A stretch of 57,721 bases of DNA from Candidatus Neomicrothrix sp. UBA2974 (GTDB lineage: Bacteria > Actinomycetota > Acidimicrobiia > Acidimicrobiales > MedAcidi-G1): NCBI GenBank assembly GCA_002348705.1, contig DEAU01000022.1, positions 1 to 57,721 on the forward strand, written 5' to 3'. The notes under the pieces were generated by a model. The model searched no databases. It had not been told where the DNA came from and worked only from the letters and a program-made list of their open reading frames with translations. Every line of letters starts with the position of its first letter. The stretch's first letter is position 1. Positions 16,145 to 25,300 of the stretch are shown here, one piece after another. Both the position numbers and the translations under genes were made by a program.

Positions 16145-18097
16145 ATGGACGCGATCGAGGTAGCGGCGATCGCCCTAGAAGATGCCTGTGCCCACCTGCC
16201 CAACGGGGGTGAACGGCGACCCGGTCAGGAGGCCATGACGCGGATGGTCGCCGAGTCCATCGCCGACGGCAACCACCTCGTAGTCCAAGCCGGCACCGGG
16301 ACAGGCAAATCTCTGGCCTACCTCGTCCCAGCCATACTCTCCGGGCGACAAACAGTCGTAGCCACCGCCACCAAGGCCCTTCAAGACCAACTAGCCACCA
16401 AGGACCTTCCATTTCTCGTGGAAAATCTGACTCCACACCTAGAGCGAGAGATCGTGTTCTCGGTGCTGAAAGGGCGATCCAACTACCTGTGCCTCCAACG
16501 ACTCGACGAAGTAGCCGACTCCAGGGGGTCGACGAAATACGGGCAAAGACAGTTGGACGGCCTCGCCGAGAGCGCGGACCCCGACCAGTTGGACGTCATC
16601 TTGGAGTGGGCCGAACAGACCACCACCGGCGACCGTTCCGACCTCTCCGTCGAGCCGTCAGTCGCGACTTGGGCAGCGGTCAGCGTCGGATCTAACGAAT
16701 GTCCCGGAGCGGCTCGTTGCCCGAGAGGAGAAGAGTGCTTCGCCGAAGAGGCACGTGCCTCAGCAGACGTGGCAGACGTAGTGGTTACCAACCTCCACCT
16801 TTACGGCATCGATGTGGCTACTGACGGCGCGGTCCTCCCTCCCCATGACATCGCTGTCCTCGACGAGGTGCACCAGATTGAAGACGTACTAGCTAGATCG
16901 TCCGGCTTCGAGCTCCGGTCCAGCAGGTTTCGCGCTCTAGTCGCCAGATCGAGTGCAATCCTCGCCAACTCAGCGGCCCTAATGAAATTCGACGAACTCT
17001 CTGGTCGGCTAGACGAGGCGCTTCGGCCCCACCTTGGACAGCGACTGGTACCCGCCGACTCCCCCAGCCTGCGATCCCTGCTTCAGTTGGCCCAAACCAG
17101 GTTGGATTCTCTGCAAGCCGACCTTCGGAACATCCCCAACGACGGACCTGCAGACACTGGGGCCCGTCGAACTCGAGCTCTGAAGGCTGTGGAGGCCTTG
17201 GCCTCAGATGTCGAGGCAGCTCTCGACCTAGAAGGCGGACCCATCCCCGGACCAATGGTGGCCTGGGCCGAAGGGAGCGTCGATCACCCCAGCCTCCACA
17301 TAGCACCAATTGCCGTGGCCGAAATACTCCAGACAAACCTCTGGGGACGCCAAACGGTAGTAATGACCAGTGCCACCATTCCGGAAAATCTGGCCAGACG
17401 CATCGGACTCAAAACACCGGAGGGTGAGCCAACTTTCTCCCACCGGGTGGAGGATGTCGGAAGCCCATTCAACTTCGAGACCCAGTCGCTTCTCTACTGC
17501 GCTACGAGCATGCCGGACCCTCGCGAGGAGACTTTCGCCAAAGCTAGCCACGACGAGATCGAAAGACTGGCCACCGCTGCCGGTGGGCGGATGCTCGCTC
17601 TATTCACTAGTAGGAGTGCTCTAGACGCGGCAGTGAACGCTCTCCGAGACCGCCTTCCTTGGGAGGTTATGCACCAGGACGACCTCCCTAAGCCAAGCCT
17701 CCTTGCTCAGTTTGCGGCCGACGAAACATCCTGCCTATTCGGCACCCGAGGGCTTTGGCACGGTATAGACATCCCGGGGCCGAGCCTGTCGCTGCTAGTC
17801 ATCGACCGCGTACCATTCCCACGTCCCGATGACCCACTTCTCTCGGCCCGCCGGGACATAGTGGGGCGCGAGCGAGCATTCCGGGAAATCGACCTTCCCA
17901 TCGCTGCTACTGAACTGGCACAAGGCGTAGGGCGTCTGATCCGGAGTCGGTCCGACCGCGGGATAGTAGCTGTCCTAGACAGACGCCTGGCCACCAGCAG
18001 GGCTTACCGATGGGACCTACTTCAGGCCTTGCCCGACATGCCGAGGACCGGGAACCGGGCCGAAGCTCTGGACTTCCTTGCCAGACTGAATGACTAA
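16145..18097 (+). CDS. dinG: DinG/XPD-family ATP-dependent DNA helicase
   Basis: 650 aa. Helicase motif I is QAGTGTGKSLAYLVPA, motif II is DEVH in VLDEVHQIED, motif VI is in QGVGRLIRSRSDRG. Cysteines in CLQRLD and the CPGAARCPRGEECF cluster between motifs I and II fit the 4Fe-4S domain of the XPD/DinG group. It unwinds damaged or structured DNA 5' to 3'. It is on the opposite strand to its neighbours, between uppS and era, so it interrupts the era-recO order. A 12-bp palindrome (18095-18106) overlaps its stop. Confidence 0.9.
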   Translation: MDAIEVAAIALEDACAHLPNGGERRPGQEAMTRMVAESIADGNHLVVQAGTGTGKSLAYLVPAILSGRQTVVATATKALQDQLATKDLPFLVENLTPHLEREIVFSVLKGRSNYLCLQRLDEVADSRGSTKYGQRQLDGLAESADPDQLDVILEWAEQTTTGDRSDLSVEPSVATWAAVSVGSNECPGAARCPRGEECFAEEARASADVADVVVTNLHLYGIDVATDGAVLPPHDIAVLDEVHQIEDVLARSSGFELRSSRFRALVARSSAILANSAALMKFDELSGRLDEALRPHLGQRLVPADSPSLRSLLQLAQTRLDSLQADLRNIPNDGPADTGARRTRALKAVEALASDVEAALDLEGGPIPGPMVAWAEGSVDHPSLHIAPIAVAEILQTNLWGRQTVVMTSATIPENLARRIGLKTPEGEPTFSHRVEDVGSPFNFETQSLLYCATSMPDPREETFAKASHDEIERLATAAGGRMLALFTSRSALDAAVNALRDRLPWEVMHQDDLPKPSLLAQFAADETSCLFGTRGLWHGIDIPGPSLSLLVIDRVPFPRPDDPLLSARRDIVGRERAFREIDLPIAATELAQGVGRLIRSRSDRGIVAVLDRRLATSRAYRWDLLQALPDMPRTGNRAEALDFLARLND

Positions 18098-18128
18098 AGG
18101 CCTTTAAGACTCTGCGTGGCAGAAGGAT

Positions 18129-19013
18129 TCAGTATCCGAGACGGTTTAGGGACTTAGGTTGACGCTGCCAACCCTTGTCCACCCGGACCACTAATTCCAG
18201 GAACACGCCCTCAGGCAGCTGAGATCGCGCGGCGGAACCAACCTGCTTTAGGACCGAGCCTTTGTGTCCAATGACGATCCCCTTCTGTGAGTCCCGCTCA
18301 ACAAGAATCTCACAGCGGATCCTGGGCCACTCCCACTCTGTCACCCGAGTAGCGATTGAGTGGGGCAATTCGTCATTGACAATGGCCAGCAGTTGTTCAC
18401 GAACCAACTCAGCTACCCAGAACGCCTCTGGAACATCGGTCACCATGTGCTCCGGGTAGTACTGCGGCCCTTCAGGTAGTCGGTTCAGGATGTGCTCGCG
18501 CAGGGCCTCCACACCATCGCCTGTCTGAGCTGAGATGGGAAAGTACTCATCGCACTCGAAACCCGATGCAACGACCAACTGCTCAGCGATCCGGTCGCGG
18601 CCGACCTGATCCACTTTGTTAACCACGAGCACGGTGCGCTCCTTCGGGAGACTTTGGGCAATGAAGGCGTCACCACGCCCTATCAGGCCGTCGGCCTCTA
18701 CTAGAAACAGCACCACGTCCATGTCAGCTAGCGCGGCCCGAGCCGTATCGTTCAGCCGCTTACCGAGCAAGGTCCGCGGCTTGTGGATACCCGGCGTATC
18801 GCAAATGACGGCCTGCACCCCAGGCCGGGTAAGCACACCTCGCACTTCTGTTCGGGTCGTCTGCGGCTTGTCGGAGACGATGGTCACCTTGTGGTTCAGA
18901 AGACGGTTGACGAGAGTGGACTTGCCCACGTTGGGACGACCTACCAGCGTCACAAACCCCGAACGGTAAACAGGCTCCGTCACCTTGTCATCCGTCACAC
19001 TCGTGTCGTTCAT
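18129..19013 (-). CDS. era: GTPase Era
   Basis: 294 aa. G1 GRPNVGKSTLVNRLL, G3 DTPGIHKP, G4 NKVD and G5 SAQTG are all present, followed by the KH domain with the GHKGSVLKQVGSAAR loop. Era binds the 3' end of 16S rRNA and acts in 30S subunit maturation. It overlaps the upstream CorC gene by 4 nt in the phoH-ybeY-corC-era series. Confidence 0.96.
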   Translation of the reverse strand: MNDTSVTDDKVTEPVYRSGFVTLVGRPNVGKSTLVNRLLNHKVTIVSDKPQTTRTEVRGVLTRPGVQAVICDTPGIHKPRTLLGKRLNDTARAALADMDVVLFLVEADGLIGRGDAFIAQSLPKERTVLVVNKVDQVGRDRIAEQLVVASGFECDEYFPISAQTGDGVEALREHILNRLPEGPQYYPEHMVTDVPEAFWVAELVREQLLAIVNDELPHSIATRVTEWEWPRIRCEILVERDSQKGIVIGHKGSVLKQVGSAARSQLPEGVFLELVVRVDKGWQRQPKSLNRLGY

Positions 19014-20338
19014 TGGGTTGCTAATGGACCACTAGCCGCTTCGATGCCGCTAATACGAACCCGGGTGATACGGCGCCCCTCGACCTGTTCGACGGTGAAG
19101 CTTCTCCCCCCCAACAGGACCACCTCACCAGACCCAGGGACATGGCCCAGCGCGTCGAAGAGCATTCCCCCGACCGTGTCCCAATCGCCGTCCGGGAGGG
19201 TCACACCCAATAGGTCGGTGAGTTCGTCAATTGGCATGCGGCCGTGCACACGGACACCACCGCCGGCGATCTCCTCCGACAGGGGCTCTTCGGTATCGAA
19301 CTCGTCGACAATCTCGCCCACCACTTCCTCCAGAAGGTCTTCCATTGTGACTAAGCCAGCCGTTCCTCCGTACTCGTCGACGACGACAGCGAGGTGGTAG
19401 CGGTCGCGTTGCATCTCCCGAAGAAGGTCGTCGGCCTGCTTTGTCTCTGGGACGAACCTCGGCAAGCGTGCAAGGTCCCCAACTAGTGCGCCGTCTCGCT
19501 GGTCCAAATGAGCCCGCATAAGGTCTTTCGCGAGGACCACACCGACAACCTCGTCTAGACCTTCGCCGGTGACTGGAAGACGGCTGAAGCCACTTCGGGC
19601 AGCCTCAGCCATCGCCTCAGCCACCGTGAGACCGGCGGCGACGCAACCCATGTCCGGTCTTGGCACCATGACCTCGCGGACCAGCGTGTCACCGAAAGCT
19701 ATTACTGACTCGATCAACTCGTGTTCTTCCGGGTCAATGGCCTCTGAGGCCAAGGCCCGGTCAGCGACCGCTAGAAGCTCCTCTTCTGACACCACTGGCG
19801 GACCTGATCGGAGAGATCGGGGCAACAAGCGCTCGGCAATCGCTACCAAACCACGCGCCAACCAGCGAACAGGAGCGACATGGTCGAGGACGGCGACCAC
19901 CGATGCCGCTCGCAGTACGACGACATCAACCGCCCTAAGAGAGACAGCCCGCGGAACTACATCGGTCAATATGTAACCCACTAGCAGCAGGATCCCAACT
20001 GCGGCAACCGCCCAACCGGCGCCCGATCGGCCGGTGACCACACCTGCTAGGAGTCCAGCCGCAGACATGCGGCACACCAGTACGATCAGTTGAACGACGG
20101 CCAACGATCTAACCCGGTCATCGAGCAACATCAACAGTTGACCAGCACTCCGAGCACTAGGCGTTGACCGGCCGTCTACTTCGCCAGCCGCCGCATTTGT
20201 CAGCACCTTGCTCGATTCCTCCACAAGTACCACGGCGCGGGCCCGGCGTATGTGCAGAATCGCCGTCTCGACCGCCACCAAGCAGCCGGCAAATCCCATT
20301 AGACACGCCACCACAATGACCGCCAGGCCGAGGCTCAC
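19010..20338 (-). CDS. CNNM/CBS-domain membrane protein (HlyC/CorC family)
   Basis: 442 aa. The N-terminal DUF21/CNNM domain has three to four hydrophobic helices (to about residue 170), followed by a CBS pair (LVREVMVPRPDMG, LAVVVDEYGGTAGLVTMEDL) and a C-terminal CorC/HlyC transporter-associated domain (MPIDELTDLLG, VGGMLFDALGHVPG). The family is linked to magnesium or cobalt homeostasis. It overlaps ybeY and era by 4 nt each, as in many actinobacteria. Confidence 0.93.
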   Translation of the reverse strand: MSLGLAVIVVACLMGFAGCLVAVETAILHIRRARAVVLVEESSKVLTNAAAGEVDGRSTPSARSAGQLLMLLDDRVRSLAVVQLIVLVCRMSAAGLLAGVVTGRSGAGWAVAAVGILLLVGYILTDVVPRAVSLRAVDVVVLRAASVVAVLDHVAPVRWLARGLVAIAERLLPRSLRSGPPVVSEEELLAVADRALASEAIDPEEHELIESVIAFGDTLVREVMVPRPDMGCVAAGLTVAEAMAEAARSGFSRLPVTGEGLDEVVGVVLAKDLMRAHLDQRDGALVGDLARLPRFVPETKQADDLLREMQRDRYHLAVVVDEYGGTAGLVTMEDLLEEVVGEIVDEFDTEEPLSEEIAGGGVRVHGRMPIDELTDLLGVTLPDGDWDTVGGMLFDALGHVPGSGEVVLLGGRSFTVEQVEGRRITRVRISGIEAASGPLATQ

Positions 20339-20811
20339 GGCAGAACCAACCCATACCGTGCGAGATGCTCACGCTCTCGGACTTGCATCGCAGCCTCCTC
20401 AGTGGGATTCGCGTGGTCGTGCCCAAGGAGGTGGAGCAAGCCGTGGACTAGCAGCAGGGCTATCTCTGACTGGTAGTCCCCGGCGTGCGAGGAAGCTTGG
20501 CGGCTGGCTATCGAAGGACACACCACGACGTCACCGAGGAGCACGGGCACTTCTGCAGCCACCTCGGCCGGGTTGTCCACCGGAAAGGACAGGACGTCGG
20601 TTGGCCCGTCCTCTCCCATGTGTTCAGCGTTGAGGCTGGCCATTGGTCCCTCGTCCACAAAATGTATGTGGACCTCGACCCTCCGTTGGCCAAGGCCCTC
20701 AGTGTCCAGCACATCGCTCACCAGGCTCGCCCACCGTTCGACGTCAACGGGCAACGCGGGATCCGGATCTTTCCGCTCGTCATCGACGACCACCCGGAAA
20801 GATCTATTCAC
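20335..20811 (-). CDS. ybeY: Endoribonuclease YbeY (rRNA maturation factor)
   Basis: 158 aa. The zinc motif HGLLHLLGHDH gives the three metal-binding histidines, and TDVLSFPVD is the family's second conserved motif. YbeY acts in 16S rRNA 3'-end processing and 70S quality control. It overlaps phoH upstream and corC downstream by 4 nt. Confidence 0.96.
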   Translation of the reverse strand: MNRSFRVVVDDERKDPDPALPVDVERWASLVSDVLDTEGLGQRRVEVHIHFVDEGPMASLNAEHMGEDGPTDVLSFPVDNPAEVAAEVPVLLGDVVVCPSIASRQASSHAGDYQSEIALLLVHGLLHLLGHDHANPTEEAAMQVREREHLARYGLVLP

Positions 20812-21821
20812 GACCGATCGCCAGCCCCCGGAGAATCCACCGTCTCAGTGGGGTTCCCTCGCGTGTCGTGTTCTCGAAAGCTGCTCTCCCGGTCGTAGGC
20901 CTCGACGATGTCCTGAACAATCCGGTGTCGGACCACGTCCCGCGCTCCTAGTCGAACAAACGAGAGTCCGTCGATCCCAGCCAGTCTGTGTTCAAGTCCA
21001 TCTAAGCCACTCCGTCCGCCAGGTACGTCGACTTGGCTGATATCGCCGGTGATGACGACCCGGGATCCGAAACCGACGCGTGTAAGGAACATCTTCATCT
21101 GCTCGGGCGTCGTATTTTGGGCCTCATCCAGGATGACGAAGCTGTTGTTGAGGGTTCGGCCCCGCATGAAGGCGAGTGGTGCAACCTCCACTTGACCGCG
21201 ATCCAGCAGTCTCTGGGCGGTTTCGGTGTCGACCATGTCGAAGAGAGCGTCGTAGAGCGGACGGAGATAGGGATCAACCTTGGCCAGTAAGTCCCCTGGC
21301 AGAAAGCCAACGCGCTCACCAGCCTCGACTAGTGGACGGGTCAAGACGATTCGGTCCACCTGGCCAGCTTGGAGTGAACGGACTGCCATAGCGACGGCGA
21401 GCCAACTTTTCCCTGTGCCCGCCGGACCGATGGCAAAGGTGACAATCCCAGAGGTCACCGCCTCTACGTACCTCTTCTGCCCGGCCGACCGAGCTCGGAC
21501 GGGCTTTCCTCGCGAGGTCCGAAGGATTTCAGCAGTCAGGATCTCTGATGGCCTCTCATCGAAGCGAACCATGTCGATCGCGCGATCCAGCGTGCGCTCG
21601 TCAACCGTCAGGCCTTTCTGAAGCAGGGTGACCACCTCGTCGAACACGAGGCGAATAGTGGACGCGTGGTCTCCGTCGATGGTGATCTTGTTGCCTCGGA
21701 CGTGGATGGCTGAGCCAGGAAAGGCTGACTCGATACGCCGGAGCAAGATGTCTTGCTCCCCCACCAAATCCGACATCAAGTCGTTGCCGGGCACGTTTAG
21801 GGTGACACTGGTCGACTTCAT
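20808..21821 (-). CDS. phoH: PhoH-like ATPase
   Basis: 337 aa. The Walker A motif GPAGTGKSWLAVAMAV and Walker B-type VILDEAQN are clear, with RPLVEAGERVGFLPGD between and TGDISQVDVPGG after. The N-terminal about 100 residues form the usual KH-like region. PhoH is a predicted RNA-associated ATPase encoded next to ybeY in many bacteria. It leads the phoH-ybeY-corC-era operon. Confidence 0.94.
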   Translation of the reverse strand: MKSTSVTLNVPGNDLMSDLVGEQDILLRRIESAFPGSAIHVRGNKITIDGDHASTIRLVFDEVVTLLQKGLTVDERTLDRAIDMVRFDERPSEILTAEILRTSRGKPVRARSAGQKRYVEAVTSGIVTFAIGPAGTGKSWLAVAMAVRSLQAGQVDRIVLTRPLVEAGERVGFLPGDLLAKVDPYLRPLYDALFDMVDTETAQRLLDRGQVEVAPLAFMRGRTLNNSFVILDEAQNTTPEQMKMFLTRVGFGSRVVITGDISQVDVPGGRSGLDGLEHRLAGIDGLSFVRLGARDVVRHRIVQDIVEAYDRESSFREHDTRGNPTETVDSPGAGDRS

Positions 21822-21912
21822 GGGCAGGAGGACAGGCTACAAGAGGGCAGGGAACCCGGCGCAGGCCCTCGCCCTGTGGAATGACCCAATCCTATTGGTC
21901 TGGCCTGAATGA

Positions 21913-22299
21913 CTAACGCCGACGTCGTTTTCTGCGGCGCTTCAACTTCCCTGGCCTCGAATTACCCGAACGACGCCGGAACCGACCCTTCCTGGCCTTC
22001 TCTGCTTCGAGATCAGCTATAACTCGAGCTCCGGCTTCATTCACGACATCCTCTGCCGCATCAAGCAGCGCAGCGATGCTGTCATCGGTGCCAAGACCAG
22101 GCGGTTCATCGGGCGTCTCCGGCGTTACGAGGCTTCCGTGGCTCCAGTTCACGTCTACTCGGCGCTTAGTGAACGACGGGCATTCCTCTGGACACCGCCA
22201 CGGGGCTTCGGGCGCGAGATCCAAGTCGCACTTGCGAACCGTGTCACCATTCGGATAGCTCCGACTCTCAAAGTTCTTGCAGTCCTGGCGCATAGGCAT
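21913..22299 (-). CDS. Small hypothetical protein with four-Cys N-terminus and basic tail
   Basis: 128 aa from ATG 22299 (a second ATG lies two codons on; an upstream TTG is less likely). I do not recognise a named family. The N-terminal part has four cysteines in the order CKNF, CDLDLAPEAPWRCPEEC, which could bind a metal. A middle acidic helix (IAALLDAAEDVVNEAG) follows, then a strongly basic tail ending in RRKRRRR that suggests nucleic-acid or ribosome contact. It sits 47 bp after sufB and about 90 bp before phoH on the same strand. Confidence 0.7.
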   Translation of the reverse strand: MPMRQDCKNFESRSYPNGDTVRKCDLDLAPEAPWRCPEECPSFTKRRVDVNWSHGSLVTPETPDEPPGLGTDDSIAALLDAAEDVVNEAGARVIADLEAEKARKGRFRRRSGNSRPGKLKRRRKRRRR

Positions 22300-22345
22300 A
22301 GCGCCAGTGTGCCCCAACTACAGCTAATTGGGCGACCACATCTGT

Positions 22346-23749
22346 TTAGCCGACGGAGCCCTCCATCTGAAGCTCGATAAGACGACTCCACTCGACGGCG
22401 TACTCCATCGGCAGAGTGCGAGTAACCGGCTCGATGAAGCCGTTCACCACCATCGACATCGCCTGTTCCTCCGTCAGACCTCGACTCATCAGGTAGAAGA
22501 GTTGATCGTCAGCCACCTTGGAAACCGTGGCCTCGTGACCGATCACGGCGTCAGCCGATCCCACCTCCATATACGGATAGGTGTCAGAAACGCTGTCATC
22601 ATCGAGGATCAGGGCGTCGCACTGTACGTGGCTCTTACAGCCGTAGGCGTCGTCCTCGACTCGCACGAGGCCGCGATAACTAGTTCGCCCACCGTCCTTG
22701 GAGATCGACTTGGAAACAATCTTCGACGTTGTCTCCGGTGCGGCGTGGGTCATCTTGGCTCCCGCATCTTGGTGCTGACCCGGCCCGGCATAGGCCACCG
22801 ACAGCACCTCACCCGAAGCCTTTGGTCCAACCAGCACTACGGCCGGATACTTCATGGTGAGTCGCGATCCGATGTTCCCGTCGATCCACTCCATATGGCC
22901 CTCAGTTTCTACCCGCGCTCGTTTAGTTACGAGGTTGTAAACGTTGCTGGACCAGTTCTGGATAGTCGTATAGGTGACCCGAGCTGCCTTTTTGACCACT
23001 ATCTCCACCACTGCGGAGTGCAGCGAGTCGGTGCTGTACACCGGCGCCGAGCAGCCCTCGATGTAGTGCACTTCGGAACCCTCGTCAGCGATGATGAGCG
23101 TGCGTTCGAACTGACCCATGTTTTCAGCATTGATCCGAAAATAAGCCTGAAGAGGCATCTCTACCTTGACGCCTGGCGGCACGTAGATGAACGAGCCACC
23201 ACTCCACACCGCCGAGTTAAGGGCGGAGAACTTGTTGTCGTTCGGCGGGATAATCCGTCCGAAGTAGGCCCGGACGATCTCTGGATGCTCGCGGAGAGCA
23301 GTATCCATATCGCAGAACACGACCCCCTGCTCCTCGAGGTCCGCTCGGTTACGGTGGTAAACCACCTCTGACTCGTACTGGGCTGTCACTCCTGCCAAGT
23401 ACTTGCGTTCAGCCTCCGGAATTCCCAACTTCTCGTAGGTGTTCTTGATCGACTCGGGGACCTCGTCCCAGTCGTCGCTGAGCGAATCGGTGGGCTTGAT
23501 GTAGTAGTAGATATTGTCGAAGTCGATACCCGACATGTCTCCACCCCACCGCGGCATGGGCCGTCGGCCGAAACGGTCGTAAGACTTGAGTCGAAAGTTC
23601 CGCATCCAGTCGGGCTCGCCCTTCATCCACGACATTTCGCGGATGACGTTTTCGTCCAAACCCCTGGTGGGCTTGTAGACATAGTCCTCTTCGTCGCTCC
23701 AGCCGAGCTTGTAGCGGCTGAGGTCGAGGCCGAGATCTGTGGCGGACAT
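22346..23749 (-). CDS. sufB: Fe-S cluster assembly scaffold SufB
   Basis: 467 aa. Typical SufB signatures include KPTRGLDENVIREMSWMKGE, WGGDMSGIDFDNIYYYIKP, YVPPGVKVEMPLQAYFRIN and HYIEGCSAPVYS, then RGLVRVEDDAYGCKSHVQCD and SRGLTEEQAMSMVVNGFIEP. SufB forms the SufBC2D scaffold on which 4Fe-4S clusters are built. Usually sufD, sufC, sufS and sufU follow, but here the next gene is an unrelated small protein and phoH, so the rest of the suf genes must be elsewhere. Confidence 0.96.
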   Translation of the reverse strand: MSATDLGLDLSRYKLGWSDEEDYVYKPTRGLDENVIREMSWMKGEPDWMRNFRLKSYDRFGRRPMPRWGGDMSGIDFDNIYYYIKPTDSLSDDWDEVPESIKNTYEKLGIPEAERKYLAGVTAQYESEVVYHRNRADLEEQGVVFCDMDTALREHPEIVRAYFGRIIPPNDNKFSALNSAVWSGGSFIYVPPGVKVEMPLQAYFRINAENMGQFERTLIIADEGSEVHYIEGCSAPVYSTDSLHSAVVEIVVKKAARVTYTTIQNWSSNVYNLVTKRARVETEGHMEWIDGNIGSRLTMKYPAVVLVGPKASGEVLSVAYAGPGQHQDAGAKMTHAAPETTSKIVSKSISKDGGRTSYRGLVRVEDDAYGCKSHVQCDALILDDDSVSDTYPYMEVGSADAVIGHEATVSKVADDQLFYLMSRGLTEEQAMSMVVNGFIEPVTRTLPMEYAVEWSRLIELQMEGSVG

Positions 23750-23831
23750 CGGCGACTTTCTCCTTTTCGATCGATGGGCTAGATCCGGCTAGGAATTGCG
23801 GGAGCCGGCGTTTCGGTTACTGCCCTTGTCG

Positions 23832-23863
23832 GGAATTACTCCTATGGTGATAGTAACAATTCC
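23832..23863. promoter_or_regulatory. Imperfect inverted repeat upstream of sufB
   Basis: GGAATTACT is followed after 11 bp by AGTAACAATTCC, its inverse with a 3-nt insertion. It lies 80-115 bp upstream of the sufB start in the only non-coding gap before that gene, so it may be an operator for an iron or Fe-S responsive regulator. No regulator consensus is recognised. Confidence 0.3.
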
Positions 23864-23948
23864 GGCGGTCGAAGCGGGTCCTCTCGATTCAGACATAAAT
23901 CTTTCTGCCAGCCGAGTGCACTAGCTCCCTCTGATGATTTAGGAGCAG

Positions 23949-24779
23949 CTAGGCGTATTGCCGGCGCTGGCCATCCAACCAACCCAGAAGCAGGGCAATA
24001 GCCCGCGGGTCGTGTCGGAGGTGGTGGCCAGCACCGAAGATAATCCTCAAGTCAGCTGCTCCATGGGACGCTGTGACCACCCGAGCGTCCAGCGATGGGA
24101 CCACCTCGTCGTCGTCGCCATGAACAACGAGTAGGTCCCTTGGGGCCAAGCTTGCAACAGACCGCTCGGCGGATATGCCCTTCAATGACGCTGCCCACTG
24201 GTTGAAGTCGTCTGGGCCGTAGTCTTTCGTCACCAAACCAGCGTCACGGGCGTGCAAAAGCAATCGCCGCGGATTTGCCGCCCAGTCCGACCAGTCAGCA
24301 GGGGCCGCTAGGGCTCCGATTCCGCGAATTTGGTGATCGACTGCAGCCGCGCAAATCGACAGCGCTCCCCCGCTCCCAAAGCCGACAGCCCAAACCTGAC
24401 CAACACCAGGCTGGTCACGCAGGTCGTTCGCTGCTGCCACGACATCATCCCTCCAACCGTCCAGGCTGAAAAACCCATCGGAACCAGGCATGCCTCGCAG
24501 GTGCGGGATCATTGCCACCCAGCCCATTTCGGTGGCGATACGAAACGCCAACTCCGGGAAAGTGGCGACCGAGTTAGCACCACCATCTGGACCGCTAGGA
24601 AAGCCGTGAACAATCACCACTCCTGGTAGTTCTCGACCTGACGGCACTGCCGGCGGGCGAGCCAGATGTGCGGCCAGTGACAGGCTGCCGGAGAGGAAGC
24701 GGTGGTTCTCGAAGTCTTCCATCGCGGACGTCCTTGGAACGGCTTCAGTAATCGGCGGCCCGTTCCGTTCTGCTGGCAT
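23949..24779 (-). CDS. Alpha/beta hydrolase (dienelactone hydrolase-like)
   Basis: 276 aa from ATG 24779, 2 bp after the gamma-carbonic anhydrase stop; an internal ATG at 24722 (MEDFENHRF) is an alternative start. The alpha/beta-hydrolase fold shows VVIVHGFPSG for the oxyanion side, GFGSGGALSICAA as the nucleophile elbow (Ser in GFGSGG), VVHGDDDEVVP with the acid and GAGHHLRHDP with the catalytic His. Substrate is unknown; esterase or peptidase activity is plausible. It appears co-transcribed with the two genes upstream on the minus strand. Confidence 0.8.
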   Translation of the reverse strand: MPAERNGPPITEAVPRTSAMEDFENHRFLSGSLSLAAHLARPPAVPSGRELPGVVIVHGFPSGPDGGANSVATFPELAFRIATEMGWVAMIPHLRGMPGSDGFFSLDGWRDDVVAAANDLRDQPGVGQVWAVGFGSGGALSICAAAVDHQIRGIGALAAPADWSDWAANPRRLLLHARDAGLVTKDYGPDDFNQWAASLKGISAERSVASLAPRDLLVVHGDDDEVVPSLDARVVTASHGAADLRIIFGAGHHLRHDPRAIALLLGWLDGQRRQYA

Positions 24780-24781
24780 GT

Positions 24782-25300
24782 TCAGTTCAGGACTCGGAGG
24801 GTTTGGCGAAATTCCCGCCCACGCTGGACATAGGTCTGGGCGTTCAACATGTTCGCGTCCTCCGGCACGACCCCCTCACGGACCGTGGCTGGCACCCCAA
24901 GAGCCATCGATAAGGGAGGCACCAGCTGGCCATTTCTGACGACCGCATTGGCTCCGACGATCGCCCCCCGACCCACAACCGCCTCATGGAGCACAACGGC
25001 GCCGACGCCAACCAGCGCCTGCTCCTCGATGGTGCACCCTTCAAGATGGCATAGGTGGCCAAGAGTCACGTCCTCGCCGACGATGGTTGGTAGGTGTGAC
25101 GTGCAGTGCAGTACTGCGTTGTCCTGGACCGAGGTACGCGCACCGATACGGATCACGTTGTCATCGGCACGAAGTACCGCGTTCGGCCAGACGCTGGCCT
25201 CTGGGCCTATCTCGACGCTACCGATGATTACGGCCAGGGGATGAATGTAGGCCGTCGGGTCAATGACAGGCACTCGGTCACCAAGGGCGTAGATAGCCAT
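24782..25300 (-). CDS. Gamma-class carbonic anhydrase family protein
   Basis: 172 aa from ATG 25300, which overlaps the flavin reductase stop by one base (TGATG). It is a left-handed beta helix of hexapeptide repeats: IIGSVEIGPEASVWPNAVLR, VQDNAVLHCTSHLP, VTLGHLCHLEG and VGVGAVVLHEAVVG. Histidines in LHCTSH and GHLCHLEG match the trimer-interface zinc ligands of gamma-CA proteins. Many family members (PaaY, YrdA) act in other roles, so true CO2 hydration is unproven. A frame extension upstream only mirrors the flavin reductase gene. Confidence 0.85.
   Translation of the reverse strand: MAIYALGDRVPVIDPTAYIHPLAVIIGSVEIGPEASVWPNAVLRADDNVIRIGARTSVQDNAVLHCTSHLPTIVGEDVTLGHLCHLEGCTIEEQALVGVGAVVLHEAVVGRGAIVGANAVVRNGQLVPPLSMALGVPATVREGVVPEDANMLNAQTYVQRGREFRQTLRVLN

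Noticed and set aside
18095..18106. 12-bp palindrome TAAAGGCCTTTA overlapping the dinG stop
   Set aside because: No loop space for a hairpin terminator and no T-run; probably chance at a convergent junction.
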